This document shows, one piece after another, positions 1 through 9,366 of a stretch of DNA of 64,000 nucleotides. A program made the translations under genes and the position numbers. Source of the stretch: V1-33 sp039795165 (lineage in GTDB: Bacteria > Verrucomicrobiota > Verrucomicrobiia > Verrucomicrobiales > V1-33); assembly GCA_039795165.1 (NCBI GenBank), contig JBDKER010000008.1:62001-126000 (forward strand). Reading direction: 5' to 3'. The notes under the pieces are model-generated. The model made no database searches. It was not told the origin of the DNA and worked only from the letters and a program-made list of their open reading frames with translations. Within the stretch, counting starts at the first letter, position 1; each line of letters begins with the position of its first letter.

Positions 1-1
1 G

Positions 2-1867
2 TTGTGGGAAGAGAGTGTGAAGTCGCCTGACAAATTCTGGGCGCGGGAGGCGAAGGAACTGACGTGGCAGGAGAAGTGGAAGAAGGTGCTTGAATGGAAG
101 GCACCGTTTGCGCAGTGGTTTTGCGGGGGGAAGCTGAATCTGGCGGAGAACTGCGTGGATCGGCATGCGGCGAATCCGGCGCGGCGGAACAAGGCGGCGA
201 TTATTTTCGAGGGAGAACCTGGTGACACACGGACGCTGACTTATCTGCAGCTGCAGCGCGAGGTCTGCCGGGCTGCGAACATGCTGCTGGCCAATGGGGT
301 GAAGGCGAAAGACCGGGTGATCATCTACATGCCGATGGTGCCGGAGGCGGTTGTGGCGATGCTGGCCTGTGCGCGCATCGGGGCGGTGCACAGTGTGATT
401 TTCGGCGGATTCAGTGCCAATGCGATTCACGATCGGGTCATGGACAGCGGGGCCACGCATGTGGTGACGGCGGATGGCGGATGGCGGCGCGGCAAGGTGG
501 TGCCGCTGAAGGACAATGTGGACACGGCGCTGGCGATGGGCAAGACACCGGTGAAGAAGGTGATTGTGCTGCGGCGGACGGGTCAGGAAGTACAGATGAC
601 GGTGGGCAGGGATGTGTGGTGGCACGATGAAGTGGCTCGGGTGGGGGCTGCCTGTCCGGCGAAGGGATTTGATGCGGAGCATCCGCTCTTCATTCTGTAC
701 ACCAGCGGGTCGACTGGGAAGCCCAAGGGAATTCTGCACACGACGGGGGGGTATGCTGTGCAGACGTACGTGACGTCGAAGTACATCTTCGATCTGCGGG
801 ATGAGGACATCTACTGGTGCACGGCCGATGTGGGCTGGATCACCGGGCATAGTTACATTGCGTACGGGCCGCTGCTCAATGGAGCGACGGTGCTCATGTA
901 TGAAGGTGCGCCGGACACGCCGCATTACGGACGCTTCTGGGAAATCGTGGAGAAGTACCAGGTTTCGATTCTCTACACGGCCCCGACGGCGATCCGGGCC
1001 TTCATCAAGTGGGGTGACGAGCATGTGGAGAAGCATGATCTTTCCAGTCTGCGGCTGCTTGGCAGTGTGGGCGAACCGATCAATCCCGAGGCATGGATGT
1101 GGTATCACCGTGTGATCGGGGGTGGGCGGTGTCCGATTGTGGATACCTGGTGGCAGACCGAGACGGGGGCGATTCTGATATCGCCGCTGCCGGGGGCGAC
1201 GCCCACCAAGCCGGGCACGGCGACGCTGCCCTTTTTCGGGGTGGATGCGGCCATTGTGGACGAGCACGGCGAGGAAGTCGGCCCGAATCAGGGCGGGCGG
1301 CTGGTGGTGCGCAAGCCTTGGCCATCGATGCTGCGGACGCTGTGGGGTGACCGGAAGCGCTATGTGGATGTGTACTGGAAGGAGTATCGGAAGCAGGGAT
1401 ATTACCTGACTGGGGATGGTGCGCGGCGGGACAAGGATGGGTACTTCTGGATCGTGGGTCGTCTCGATGATGTTCTCAATGTTTCCGGGCATCGCCTTGG
1501 GACGGCGGAAGTGGAAAGCGCGCTTGTCTCGCATCCGGCCGTGGCCGAGGCGGCGGTGGTGGGACGTCCTGACGAGATCAAGGGTCAGGGAGTGGTGGCC
1601 TTTGTCACGCTGAAGGGTGGTCAGCATGCGAGCGATGCGCTCAGCAAGTCGCTCAAGGCCCATGTGGCCAAGGAGATCGGGGCGATTGCACGGCCGGACG
1701 ACATCCGGTTCACGACGGCGCTGCCGAAGACCCGGAGCGGGAAGATCATGCGGCGTCTGCTCAAGGAAATCTGTGCGGGTGGGGAAGTGAAGGGAGACAC
1801 CACGACCCTTGAGGATTTCAGTGTGGTGGCATCGCTGGCGGCTCAGACTGGAAAGGGCGAAGATTGA
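2..1867 (+). CDS. acs: Acetyl-CoA synthetase (AMP-forming), 5'-truncated by the window edge
   Basis: Converts acetate, ATP and CoA to acetyl-CoA via acetyl-AMP in the cytoplasm. The visible 621 residues are nearly the usual length of about 650, so roughly 30 N-terminal residues lie outside the window; the frame is open from the first bases and the true start is not visible. The adenylate-forming signature YTSGSTGKPKG lies near residue 232, followed by WWQTETG, by the hinge region NVSGHRLGTAEVESAL, and by the C-terminal KTRSGKIMRR, whose lysine is catalytic and is the usual site of regulatory acetylation in this family. The stop overlaps the region just ahead of the next gene, so the two may be cotranscribed. 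Propionyl-CoA synthetase is an alternative, but the overall match to Acs is close. Confidence 0.95.
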   Translation: MWEESVKSPDKFWAREAKELTWQEKWKKVLEWKAPFAQWFCGGKLNLAENCVDRHAANPARRNKAAIIFEGEPGDTRTLTYLQLQREVCRAANMLLANGVKAKDRVIIYMPMVPEAVVAMLACARIGAVHSVIFGGFSANAIHDRVMDSGATHVVTADGGWRRGKVVPLKDNVDTALAMGKTPVKKVIVLRRTGQEVQMTVGRDVWWHDEVARVGAACPAKGFDAEHPLFILYTSGSTGKPKGILHTTGGYAVQTYVTSKYIFDLRDEDIYWCTADVGWITGHSYIAYGPLLNGATVLMYEGAPDTPHYGRFWEIVEKYQVSILYTAPTAIRAFIKWGDEHVEKHDLSSLRLLGSVGEPINPEAWMWYHRVIGGGRCPIVDTWWQTETGAILISPLPGATPTKPGTATLPFFGVDAAIVDEHGEEVGPNQGGRLVVRKPWPSMLRTLWGDRKRYVDVYWKEYRKQGYYLTGDGARRDKDGYFWIVGRLDDVLNVSGHRLGTAEVESALVSHPAVAEAAVVGRPDEIKGQGVVAFVTLKGGQHASDALSKSLKAHVAKEIGAIARPDDIRFTTALPKTRSGKIMRRLLKEICAGGEVKGDTTTLEDFSVVASLAAQTGKGED

Positions 1868-1881
1868 AGGCGCAGGAATTG

Positions 1882-2442
1882 ATGAAGATCGGGCGGTTTC
1901 GCTCCGTGGTCATGCCGCGGCTGGCGTTGACCGGGCTGGTGCTGCTGGTTCCCCTGCTGAGCGGGTGCAGCCTGCTGTTTCCGGTGGTGCGGGCGGCGCT
2001 GCCATTTGCGGGTGTCAAGCTGGCGTTTGCCTGTGTGCCTGGGGACGTGATGATTGACACTCCGTCGGGGCCGCGGGCGATCTGCGGGATTGCGGCGGGG
2101 GATACCGTGATTGGGTTCCGGGGCTTGCCGGTGCTGGTGGAGCAGAAGCATGAATATCGCGAGAGTCCGGCGACGGGCTTTCTGCGGATCACTTTTGGCG
2201 GGGGAGAGGTTGTGGAGGTGTGCGGGATGCACCGGGTGGACGGCCGACGCGCGCAGGACCTGCGCGTGGGAGAACTGGTGGCCGGGCGCGAGGTGGTGGC
2301 GATTGCGGCGACGGGAGGGTATGAACGGTCCTACGATCTGCTGACGGGCGACGAGGGGTACCGGATCGGTGGGATTCCCGTGAACAGCATGATCGAGGAA
2401 ATGCACGCAGCGGCGGCCGGGCGTGTGCCGCTCAGGAACTGA
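1882..2442 (+). CDS. Lipoprotein with a Hint (intein/hedgehog-type) domain
   Basis: A 186-residue protein. Residues 11-29 form a signal peptide with lipobox LLSGC (Cys29 lipidated). The rest looks like a stand-alone Hint fold: it opens with CVPGDVMIDTPSG at Cys51, the position of the autocatalytic cysteine, continues with AICGIAAGDTVIGF, then MHRVDGRRAQDLRVGE, which matches the block normally containing TH and LKVGD, and ends with YDLLTGDEGYRIGGIPVN, matching the last Hint block. The terminal His-Asn of inteins is absent (Val-Asn-Ser), so splicing is unlikely, though N-terminal thioester chemistry or cleavage is possible. An in-frame TTG at 1864 would add six residues; ATG 1882 is preferred because the signal peptide follows directly. 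Its stop overlaps the convergent HAD gene by 11 bases. The biological role is unknown. Confidence 0.75.
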   Translation: MKIGRFRSVVMPRLALTGLVLLVPLLSGCSLLFPVVRAALPFAGVKLAFACVPGDVMIDTPSGPRAICGIAAGDTVIGFRGLPVLVEQKHEYRESPATGFLRITFGGGEVVEVCGMHRVDGRRAQDLRVGELVAGREVVAIAATGGYERSYDLLTGDEGYRIGGIPVNSMIEEMHAAAAGRVPLRN

Positions 2443-3169
2443 CCGGACGCTTCCAGAGGCCGAGCGACTGGCGTGCGCAGTCGATGCCGAAGGCGAGACG
2501 GCTTGCCTGCGGTCGGGCAGGACGGAGGATGGTCCACGCGCGGCGGAGGGCTTCTGCTTCAAGAACCGGGTCGGGATTTACGGCGACGGCGTGTTCCGCG
2601 AGGCGGAGCATGGGGAGGTCGGCTTTGCTGTCCGAGTAGGCCCAGACGCCTGGGAGGGGCAGGGAACCGTCCGGAAGGAGGTGCCGCATGGCTGGGAGCT
2701 TCGCTTCGTTCTTGTTGTTGGGTCCATCGATGATGGGGACAAGGGGCAGCCGCGGGCCATCCCAGCGGACTTTGGTGGCGATGGTGTGGTCGAACTGCAG
2801 CATCCGGCCGATGGCGGGGGCGTAGATGTCGGGGCTGGCGGTATTGAGGATGAGCGTGCAGCCTTCCCTGCGGTGGCGTTCCGCTGCGGCCACGATTTCC
2901 GGGTAGAGGAGCGGGCGGACTTCGGAAGCGGCAAAGGATTCCGTCATTTCGGCCAGACGATCCGAGGGCATGCGCCACAGGTAGGAAAGAAAGACGCGCT
3001 TGAGAGTGCGGGTGCTTACCGCTCCGGCGGCGCGCAGGGGGGCTACCGGCAGGAAAGCCGCGAGGTAGATTCTCCGCCAGCCCTGTCTCCGGAGCACATA
3101 ATTGCAGAACAGGGCCTGGGTATCGTAGGGCAGCAGCGTCTGGTCGAGATCGAAGAGGGCGATGGGCAC
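2432..3169 (-). CDS. HAD-superfamily hydrolase, subfamily IB (SerB-like phosphatase)
   Basis: A 245-residue cytoplasmic phosphatase-like protein. Motif I is FDLDQTLL at residues 5-12 (the first Asp is the nucleophile), a Thr/Ser motif II lies in LILNTASPD, and motif IV is YSDSKADLPML, where the aspartates bind magnesium. This layout is that of the IB group, which includes phosphoserine phosphatase and many phosphatases of unknown substrate. The start is a GTG, chosen because motif I follows at once as in the family. It is transcribed toward the Hint lipoprotein gene and away from the lipoprotein at 3295; neither neighbour indicates the substrate. Confidence 0.85.
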   Translation of the reverse strand: MPIALFDLDQTLLPYDTQALFCNYVLRRQGWRRIYLAAFLPVAPLRAAGAVSTRTLKRVFLSYLWRMPSDRLAEMTESFAASEVRPLLYPEIVAAAERHRREGCTLILNTASPDIYAPAIGRMLQFDHTIATKVRWDGPRLPLVPIIDGPNNKNEAKLPAMRHLLPDGSLPLPGVWAYSDSKADLPMLRLAEHAVAVNPDPVLEAEALRRAWTILRPARPQASRLAFGIDCARQSLGLWKRPVSS

Positions 3170-3294
3170 GGCAGAGCAGAACGCGCCACTATCCGGATGC
3201 TTTCAGCAGGAGTCAAAGCAGGTGTTCCCGGTGGCCATGCGGGGGCATCGCAGACGTTGACATGGGCGGACTCAACGCTGAAAGTACACTCCGA

Positions 3295-3762
3295 ATGACC
3301 ATCCGCACCGCCGCCGTCACCCTTGCCGCAGGCAGCATTCTTGCGCTTGCCTCCTGTGCGTCCGGGACCTCCAACGGGTTCACGAAGCACAAGATTTTCC
3401 GGCTGGATCCGGACAATCGGCCTGTGGCGATGGACCAGAGCCTTCCGTTCGAGCACAAGCGCCTGCTCTACGGAGCCGTCACGCAGGAGGAACGGCAGGC
3501 CCGCAAAGGCAATTACTACACGTTCTTCTGGCGCGTCGAGGACCGGAGCCGTCCGGTGACGCTGCGGTTTGACTACCGCCAGTCGGCGACCGGCTTTACA
3601 GTCCACAGTAAGCAACTGGAGGCTCCCGCCCGGGATGGCATGGCGAGATTCGAGGTGGTGGGAGACGAATTCCGCCGCAATGGATCGATTCTTGGATGGA
3701 AGTGCACCCTGCTGCAGGGTGGACAGGTGGTGGACGAAAGAAAATCCTATCTCTGGGAATAA
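3295..3762 (+). CDS. Small lipoprotein of unknown function
   Basis: A 155-residue protein that begins with a lipoprotein signal (TIRTAAVTLAAGSILALASC), so it is probably anchored in an outer or inner membrane facing the periplasm. The mature part is mixed alpha/beta with many aromatic residues (NYYTFFWRVEDRSRP, LRFDYRQSATGF) and ends in YLWE. No catalytic motif is visible and I do not recognise the family. ATG 3295 is chosen over an in-frame ATG at 3262 because the signal peptide starts there. The gene lies 37 bases before the SurA-like foldase gene on the same strand and is probably cotranscribed with it, which suggests an envelope role. Confidence 0.8.
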   Translation: MTIRTAAVTLAAGSILALASCASGTSNGFTKHKIFRLDPDNRPVAMDQSLPFEHKRLLYGAVTQEERQARKGNYYTFFWRVEDRSRPVTLRFDYRQSATGFTVHSKQLEAPARDGMARFEVVGDEFRRNGSILGWKCTLLQGGQVVDERKSYLWE

Positions 3763-3799
3763 ACCCGGTCCGCTGCAGCGCTCCATCCGCAGACCAGAC

Positions 3800-4771
3800 A
3801 TGATGTTCCGTTTTTCCGTACTGATTGCCAGTTTTCTCGTTGGCATGCTGCCCGTAGCCGCGGCCCGCAACGGCATCGCTGCCGTGGTCAATGGCCGTCC
3901 TGTGCTCGATTCCGAGGTCGAGGAACTCTTCAAGGCGAACGAACTGGACCTGCGCCGGAGGTTTCCCGATGCAAAGGAATTCGAGACCGAGCGTGCGAAG
4001 CTCCGGTCCAAGGTGCTCGACCAGCTGATTGACCAGGAACTGATTCTGAAGGAATTCGAACCATTCGAGGCAGCCTTCAGTTCCAAGGTCAATGCCTATG
4101 CGGAGGAGACCATCAAGACACAGTTCATCGGCAAGGGATTCAACGGTGACCGGGCGAAATTCCTGCGCGAGCTGACGGACAGCGGGATGAGCTACAAGAA
4201 GTTCTTCGAGCTGCAGCGGCGCAACGTGATTGCCGAGATGATGCGCGGTCAGTTCGCTTCGGTGAAGAATTCCTATTTCACGGAAGAGGAAAAGCAGGCG
4301 TATCTGAAGAAGAATGTTTCCGAGTTCCGGGAAGGCGACCGACTCAAGCTGTGGTCGGTGACCATTCCCGGCGATGACTTGGCTTCTACTCCGGCGGGGC
4401 AGCAGGCACTGGCGAAGGAGATCCGCGCAAAGCTGGCGAATGGTGATGACTTTGCGACGATTGCCCGCACGTACTCGCGGGACAGCAAGGCGGAGAAGGG
4501 CGGCAGCTGGGACTGGGTCGAGGAAAAGGATCTGGCCCCGGCCATGTGGCGCATGGTGGTCCGCCTGCCGGACCGGCGCATCAGCGATGTTGTCAGCTTC
4601 GGGGGCAACTACTACATCTTCTGGATTGAGGCCCGCGAGGCAGGCAAGCTGAGGCCGAAGGAAGAGGTTGATGCCGAGATCGAGCGTCGTCTCATGATCG
4701 AACGGAAGCGGGAAGCGACTGACAAGTGGATGGAGAAGCTGCGGAAGAAGGCGACCATCATCAGGAACTGA
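3800..4771 (+). CDS. Parvulin-type peptidyl-prolyl isomerase, SurA-like
   Basis: A 323-residue exported foldase. Residues 1-22 are a signal peptide ending near VAAARN. Residues about 25-165 resemble the SurA N-terminal chaperone domain (AVVNGRPVLDSEVEELF, LIDQELILKEFEPF), and about 172-275 the parvulin domain (LKLWSVTIPGD, GDDFATIARTYSRDSKAEKGGSWDWVEEKDL shape). In other bacteria these proteins help fold outer-membrane proteins in the periplasm. The open frame extends upstream, but the tandem ATGs at 3800 and 3803 sit directly ahead of the signal peptide. The C-terminus is a charged helix. It has one parvulin domain, where enterobacterial SurA has two. Confidence 0.88.
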   Translation: MMFRFSVLIASFLVGMLPVAAARNGIAAVVNGRPVLDSEVEELFKANELDLRRRFPDAKEFETERAKLRSKVLDQLIDQELILKEFEPFEAAFSSKVNAYAEETIKTQFIGKGFNGDRAKFLRELTDSGMSYKKFFELQRRNVIAEMMRGQFASVKNSYFTEEEKQAYLKKNVSEFREGDRLKLWSVTIPGDDLASTPAGQQALAKEIRAKLANGDDFATIARTYSRDSKAEKGGSWDWVEEKDLAPAMWRMVVRLPDRRISDVVSFGGNYYIFWIEAREAGKLRPKEEVDAEIERRLMIERKREATDKWMEKLRKKATIIRN

Positions 4772-4842
4772 GGTCCGGCGGCCTTGCGGGGCTGGTGGTG
4801 TGCTGTGACAGAGTGGCAGTGCCGCGGGCGTTTGGGTAGGCG

Positions 4843-7800
4843 ATGCGCCTGCTGCTGATTTTATCTGTTTCCGTGGTCCTTCCGGTGGCGGGAGGGGTGT
4901 CGTACAACCGGGAAGTCCGGCCCTTGCTGGCGGACCGGTGTTTTGCCTGTCATGGATTTGATGCGGCGAGGCGGAAGGGTGACCTCCGGCTGGACACTGC
5001 CGAGGGAGCGCTTGCGAAGAATTCGGACGGGCGTGCTGCCGTGGTGCCGGGTGATCCCGGGGCCAGTCTACTCTGGGAGAGATTGGTGACAACGGATCCG
5101 GACGAAGTGATGCCGCCGGCGGATTCGCACAAGACCGTGAGCGATGAAGAGCGGCAGCTGCTGCGGCGGTGGATTGAGGAAGGGGCGTCCTACGAGAACC
5201 ACTGGTCCTTCGAGTCGCCGCGGGCCATGGATCTGCCAGTGCCCGGGCATCCGATCGATGCCTTTCTGGGTGAGGGATTCGGGAATCTGCCGGCGCGGCC
5301 CGAGGCCGACCGGGCCACTCTGATCCGGCGGGTCAGTTTTGCGCTCACGGGATTGCCGCCCTCGCTGGAGGAAGCAGAGGCTTTTATGGCCGACACGGCT
5401 GCGGATGCCTATGAACGGATGGTGGATCGCTACCTCGCGTCGCCGCGTCACGGCGAGGAAATGGCGAGGCACTGGCTCGATGCGGCGCGCTATGGAGACA
5501 CGCATGGCATGCACCTCGACAACGAGCGGCAGATGTGGGCCTACCGGGACTGGGTGGTGAGGGCCTTCAATGAAAACCTGCCCTTCGACCGGTTCACGCA
5601 CTGGCAGATTGCCGGTGACCTCATGCCGGAAGACGGCGACGACGCCATCATCGCGACTGGCTTCAACCGCTGCAACGTGACCACGGGAGAAGGAGGATCG
5701 ATCGATGCGGAACTGATTTTCCGCTATGCGGTCGACCGGGCGTCGACGGTGGCGCAGACCTGGCTCGGGCTCACGGCGGGCTGTGCGGTCTGTCACGATC
5801 ACAAGTACGATCCGGTTTCGCAGCGCGATTTCTATTCGCTCTATGCGTTCTTCGTGTCGAATGCGGATCCGGCGATGGATGGGAACACGCTGCTGACGGC
5901 TCCGGTGGTGAAGGTGAAGGCGGCCGAGGCGGAGAAGCAGCAGCAGGAATGGAACCGTCTGGAAGCCGGCATCCGGAAGGAGATGGAAGCGGCCATGGCA
6001 TCGGTGAAGTATGCCGATCCTGCGGAGCAGACGCCGCGTCCGGAGCCTGTGGTGACCGGGCAACTGTGGTTCGAGGATGGATTTCCGGCGGGTGCGAAGG
6101 CTGGGGCGAGCGGGCATCCGCTGCAGCTTACCGGTGCGCCCGATCCGGTTTTCAGCGGCAAGGTATCGCTCAAGCGGAGCGGTCCGGGCATGGCGCAGGA
6201 TTTTTATGAATCCGGTGCGGAACCACTGGTGGTGCCGCCGCAGGCATCTGTCTTCCTGATGGTGTATCTGGATCCGGCAGACCCGCCCGAAGAAGTCATG
6301 ATTCAGTTTCTCAGCGGCGGGACATGGAAGCACCGCGCCGTCTGGGGTCAGGACATCATTGAATTCGGAGCCAAAGGAACGCCCGAGCGTTTCGTGGCCG
6401 GGCCGTTGCCAGAGGCTGGACGCTGGGTGCGCCTTGAAGTCCCTGCGGAGAAAATGGCGATGCCGGCCGGACTTGCGGTCACGGGCTATGCCTTCACGGT
6501 GCATGGAGGCACGGCATGGTTCGACCACATGGGAACGACGGGCCGCATCGATCCCATGACCGATCCCGGGCTATCCTTTGCGGCGTGGCGCCGGGCGATG
6601 GCCGGGAAGGATGATCTGCAGGCTCCGTCCGCCCTGCGGTCCGTGATCCGGGACGCTTCCGATCAGACGCTGGAGCCGACGGTGCTCGCAGCCCTGCGGG
6701 CGTACTATCTGCAGGAAGTCTGCCGGAGCACGGAGACAGTCTTTGCAGAGGCGCGGTCCGGTCTGGCGGATGTCCGCAGGAAGCGGAGCGAAGCCGAAGC
6801 GGCGCAGCCCTCCACCTTTGTGTTCCGCGATCTGGACACTCCGCGCGATGCCTTTGTGATGATCCGCGGGCAGTATGACAAACCGGGCGAGAAGGTGGAA
6901 CCGGCGACACCGGCATTTCTGCCGCCGCTCCGGAGGCAGCGGCCGGACGGCCGGGCGTCGCGCCTCGACCTTGCACGTTGGCTCACGGACCGCAGCAATC
7001 CGCTGACGGCCCGCGTCACTGTGAACCGCTTCTGGCAGCAGATCTTCGGGACCGGCCTCGTCGAGACGAGTCATGATTTCGGGACCCAGGGATCGGTGCC
7101 TTCGCATCCCGAGTTGCTCGACTGGCTGGCGCTCTGGTGGCAGGATCAGGGCTGGGACACGCGCCGGCTGCTGCGGCTCATGGTGACGAGTGCTGCCTTC
7201 CGGAGAGACAGTGCGGCTCCGGCGGAGGCATGGCTGCAGGACCCTGCGAACCGGAGGCTGGCCCGCGGGCCGCGGTTCCGGCTGGATGCCGAGCAGTTGC
7301 GGGATCAGGCGCTCTTTGCCGGCGGACTGATGGTCATGGACATGGGTGGCAAGGGCGTGCGGCCCTATCAGCCCCCCAACATCTGGGAACCGGTCGGCTT
7401 TGTGGGATCAAATACCCGCTTCTACGAGCAGGACCGCGGTCCGTCCCTTTACCGGCGAAGTCTCTACACCTTCCTGAAGCGGACCGCCCCACCGCCGCTC
7501 ATGGTCAACTTCGATGCGCCGAACCGCGAGCAGTCGTGCAGCCGCCGCGAGCGCAGCAATACCCCGCTGCAGGCCCTGCAGCTCATGAATGACGTGCAGT
7601 TCGTCGAGGCGGCCCGCGCCCTGGCGGCACGGACGCTGCAGGATCGTGGGGAAACCGACGGGCGTCTCGCCTCCATGTTCCGGAGGGTGCTCACGAGAAG
7701 TCCGCACCAGGATGAACTGGCGGTGCTGCGGACTCTTCTGGAGAACCAACTGACCACCTACCGGGCGGCTCCTGCCGACGCCGGCAAGGCCATCCGTTTT

Positions 7801-7905
7801 GGCGAGTCCGTTCCCCCCGATGGCGTGGATGCGGCGGAACTGGCGGCGTGGGCCATGGTGGCCAATGCGATTCTGAACCTCGACGAAGCAACCAACCGGA
7901 ACTGA
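4843..7905 (+). CDS. Secreted PVC-type cytochrome c protein with DUF1549 and DUF1553
   Basis: A 1020-residue exported protein of a family expanded in Planctomycetes and Verrucomicrobia. A signal peptide (1-18) is followed by a planctomycete cytochrome c domain with CFACH at residues 33-37 and a methionine-containing VMPPADSHKT stretch. DUF1549 follows (HWLDAARYGDTHG, NENLPFDRFTHWQIAGD), with a second CxxCH (CAVCH, near residue 313). A beta-rich insert resembling a jelly-roll (residues about 400-570) is followed by DUF1553 near the C-terminus (VNRFWQQIFGTGLVETSHDFG, NREQSCSRRERSNTPLQALQLMND). The stop is three bases before the start of the DUF1501 gene, the standard pairing. A role in extracellular breakdown of complex glycans has been proposed for such pairs, but the activity is unproven. 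Confidence 0.92.
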   Translation: MRLLLILSVSVVLPVAGGVSYNREVRPLLADRCFACHGFDAARRKGDLRLDTAEGALAKNSDGRAAVVPGDPGASLLWERLVTTDPDEVMPPADSHKTVSDEERQLLRRWIEEGASYENHWSFESPRAMDLPVPGHPIDAFLGEGFGNLPARPEADRATLIRRVSFALTGLPPSLEEAEAFMADTAADAYERMVDRYLASPRHGEEMARHWLDAARYGDTHGMHLDNERQMWAYRDWVVRAFNENLPFDRFTHWQIAGDLMPEDGDDAIIATGFNRCNVTTGEGGSIDAELIFRYAVDRASTVAQTWLGLTAGCAVCHDHKYDPVSQRDFYSLYAFFVSNADPAMDGNTLLTAPVVKVKAAEAEKQQQEWNRLEAGIRKEMEAAMASVKYADPAEQTPRPEPVVTGQLWFEDGFPAGAKAGASGHPLQLTGAPDPVFSGKVSLKRSGPGMAQDFYESGAEPLVVPPQASVFLMVYLDPADPPEEVMIQFLSGGTWKHRAVWGQDIIEFGAKGTPERFVAGPLPEAGRWVRLEVPAEKMAMPAGLAVTGYAFTVHGGTAWFDHMGTTGRIDPMTDPGLSFAAWRRAMAGKDDLQAPSALRSVIRDASDQTLEPTVLAALRAYYLQEVCRSTETVFAEARSGLADVRRKRSEAEAAQPSTFVFRDLDTPRDAFVMIRGQYDKPGEKVEPATPAFLPPLRRQRPDGRASRLDLARWLTDRSNPLTARVTVNRFWQQIFGTGLVETSHDFGTQGSVPSHPELLDWLALWWQDQGWDTRRLLRLMVTSAAFRRDSAAPAEAWLQDPANRRLARGPRFRLDAEQLRDQALFAGGLMVMDMGGKGVRPYQPPNIWEPVGFVGSNTRFYEQDRGPSLYRRSLYTFLKRTAPPPLMVNFDAPNREQSCSRRERSNTPLQALQLMNDVQFVEAARALAARTLQDRGETDGRLASMFRRVLTRSPHQDELAVLRTLLENQLTTYRAAPADAGKAIRFGESVPPDGVDAAELAAWAMVANAILNLDEATNRN

Positions 7906-7908
7906 TTC

Positions 7909-9366
7909 ATGGACTCACCGATTCTTCAGCATGAACTTCTCCAGACCCGGCGGCAGTTCTTCGGCGGCACGGGTCTGCGTTTCGGAGCGGCTGCCCTTGC
8001 CATGCTGCAGGCGGGCAAGGCGTCGGCGGCCTCCCTCGTCCATCCCGCCCTGCCGGGTCTGCCGCACCGCAAGGGCCGCGCGAAGGCGCTCATCTATCTG
8101 CACATGAATGGCGGGCCGTCACAGCTGGACACATGGGATTACAAGCCCGGACTCGCTGCCTTCTTCGACAAGGATCTGCCGGAATCAATCCGACGCGGCC
8201 AGCGCCTCACCACCATGACGAGCGGGCAGGGACGCTTTCCGGTGGCTCCCTCGAAATTCACCTTCCGCCAGCACGGCCAGTGCGGCCGCTGGGTCAGTGA
8301 ACTGCTGCCGCACACCGCGAAAATCGCCGACGACATTGCCCTTGTGAAGACCGTGCACACGAACGCGATCAATCACGATCCCGCCTGCACCTTTGTGATG
8401 ACCGGCAGTGAAGTGCCCGGCAAGGCGAGCATGGGATCGTGGCTGTCGTATGGACTGGGAGCGGAGACGAGCGATCTGCCAGCCTTTGTCTGTCTGATGC
8501 CGAGGTTTCCGGATGGATCGAATGGACAGGCGCTCTTCAGCCGCATGTGGGGGCCGGGATTTCTGCCCGGTCGTCACGCCGGGGTGGTGCTTCGTTCGAC
8601 TGGAGATTCCGTCCTTTATCTGGACAATCCACCGGGAGTGGCCGCGGCGGGCCGCCGTGCCATGCTCGATGCGGTGGCCGCGCTCAATGCCAAGGGATTC
8701 GAGCGGTTGGGTGATCCGGATGTGCAGACCCGGATTGCGCAGTATGAAATGGCGTACCGCATGCAGAGCAGCGTGCCGGAACTGACGGACTTTTCGAAGG
8801 AGTCGCAGGCCGTCCTCGACATGTACGGTCCGGAGGTGAAGAAGCCGGGATCCTTTGCGGGCAGTGCTCTGCTGGCGCGGAGGCTGGTGGAACGCGGGGT
8901 GCGCATGGTGCAGATCATGCACCGCGGCTGGGATTCGCATGGCGATCTCCCGCAGCAGCTCGGAAATCAGTGCCGCGACACCGATCAGGCCTGTGCGGCC
9001 CTTGTTCAGGATCTCAAGCAGCGCGGCATGCTCGATGACGTGGTCGTAGTCTGGGGCGGCGAATTCGGCCGGACTGTCTATTCCCAGGGCACCCTCACGA
9101 AGGAAAACTACGGCCGGGACCACCACCCGCGCAACTTCTGCATGTGGCTGGCCGGCGGTGGCATCCGCGGCGGCGTCGTCCATGGAGAAACCGATGACTT
9201 CAGCTACAGTCCCGTCGCCGATCCGGTGCACATCAATCAGATCAACGCGACGATTCTCGACTGTCTCGGAATCGATCACGAACGGTTCACCTTCAAATTC
9301 CAGGGACTGGATCAGCGGCTCACGGGAGTGGAGCCGGCTCCGGTGATCCGGTCGATTCTGGCATGA
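7909..9366 (+). CDS. DUF1501 protein (alkaline-phosphatase/sulfatase-like fold), Tat-exported
   Basis: A 485-residue protein. TRRQFFGGTG near residue 13, followed by a hydrophobic stretch, is a twin-arginine export signal. The body matches DUF1501: LIYLHMNGGPSQLDTWDYKP, KTVHTNAINHDPACTFVMTG, a GWDSHGD segment and VVVWGGEFGRTVYSQG followed by GRDHHPRNFCMWLAGGG; the Asp and His residues are arranged like metal ligands of the alkaline phosphatase superfamily. It is partnered with the DUF1549/1553 gene just upstream, and its stop overlaps the ATG of the pyroglutamyl peptidase gene. Substrate unknown. Confidence 0.92.
   Translation: MDSPILQHELLQTRRQFFGGTGLRFGAAALAMLQAGKASAASLVHPALPGLPHRKGRAKALIYLHMNGGPSQLDTWDYKPGLAAFFDKDLPESIRRGQRLTTMTSGQGRFPVAPSKFTFRQHGQCGRWVSELLPHTAKIADDIALVKTVHTNAINHDPACTFVMTGSEVPGKASMGSWLSYGLGAETSDLPAFVCLMPRFPDGSNGQALFSRMWGPGFLPGRHAGVVLRSTGDSVLYLDNPPGVAAAGRRAMLDAVAALNAKGFERLGDPDVQTRIAQYEMAYRMQSSVPELTDFSKESQAVLDMYGPEVKKPGSFAGSALLARRLVERGVRMVQIMHRGWDSHGDLPQQLGNQCRDTDQACAALVQDLKQRGMLDDVVVVWGGEFGRTVYSQGTLTKENYGRDHHPRNFCMWLAGGGIRGGVVHGETDDFSYSPVADPVHINQINATILDCLGIDHERFTFKFQGLDQRLTGVEPAPVIRSILA

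Noticed and set aside
3596..5092. Open frame of about 500 codons on the minus strand
   Set aside because: It lies opposite the SurA-like and DUF1549 genes, its protein is Pro/Arg/His-rich with no domain, and the plus-strand genes are clearly real.
5068..6528. Open frame of 486 codons on the minus strand
   Set aside because: Antisense shadow of the DUF1549/1553 gene; GC-rich third positions keep it open.
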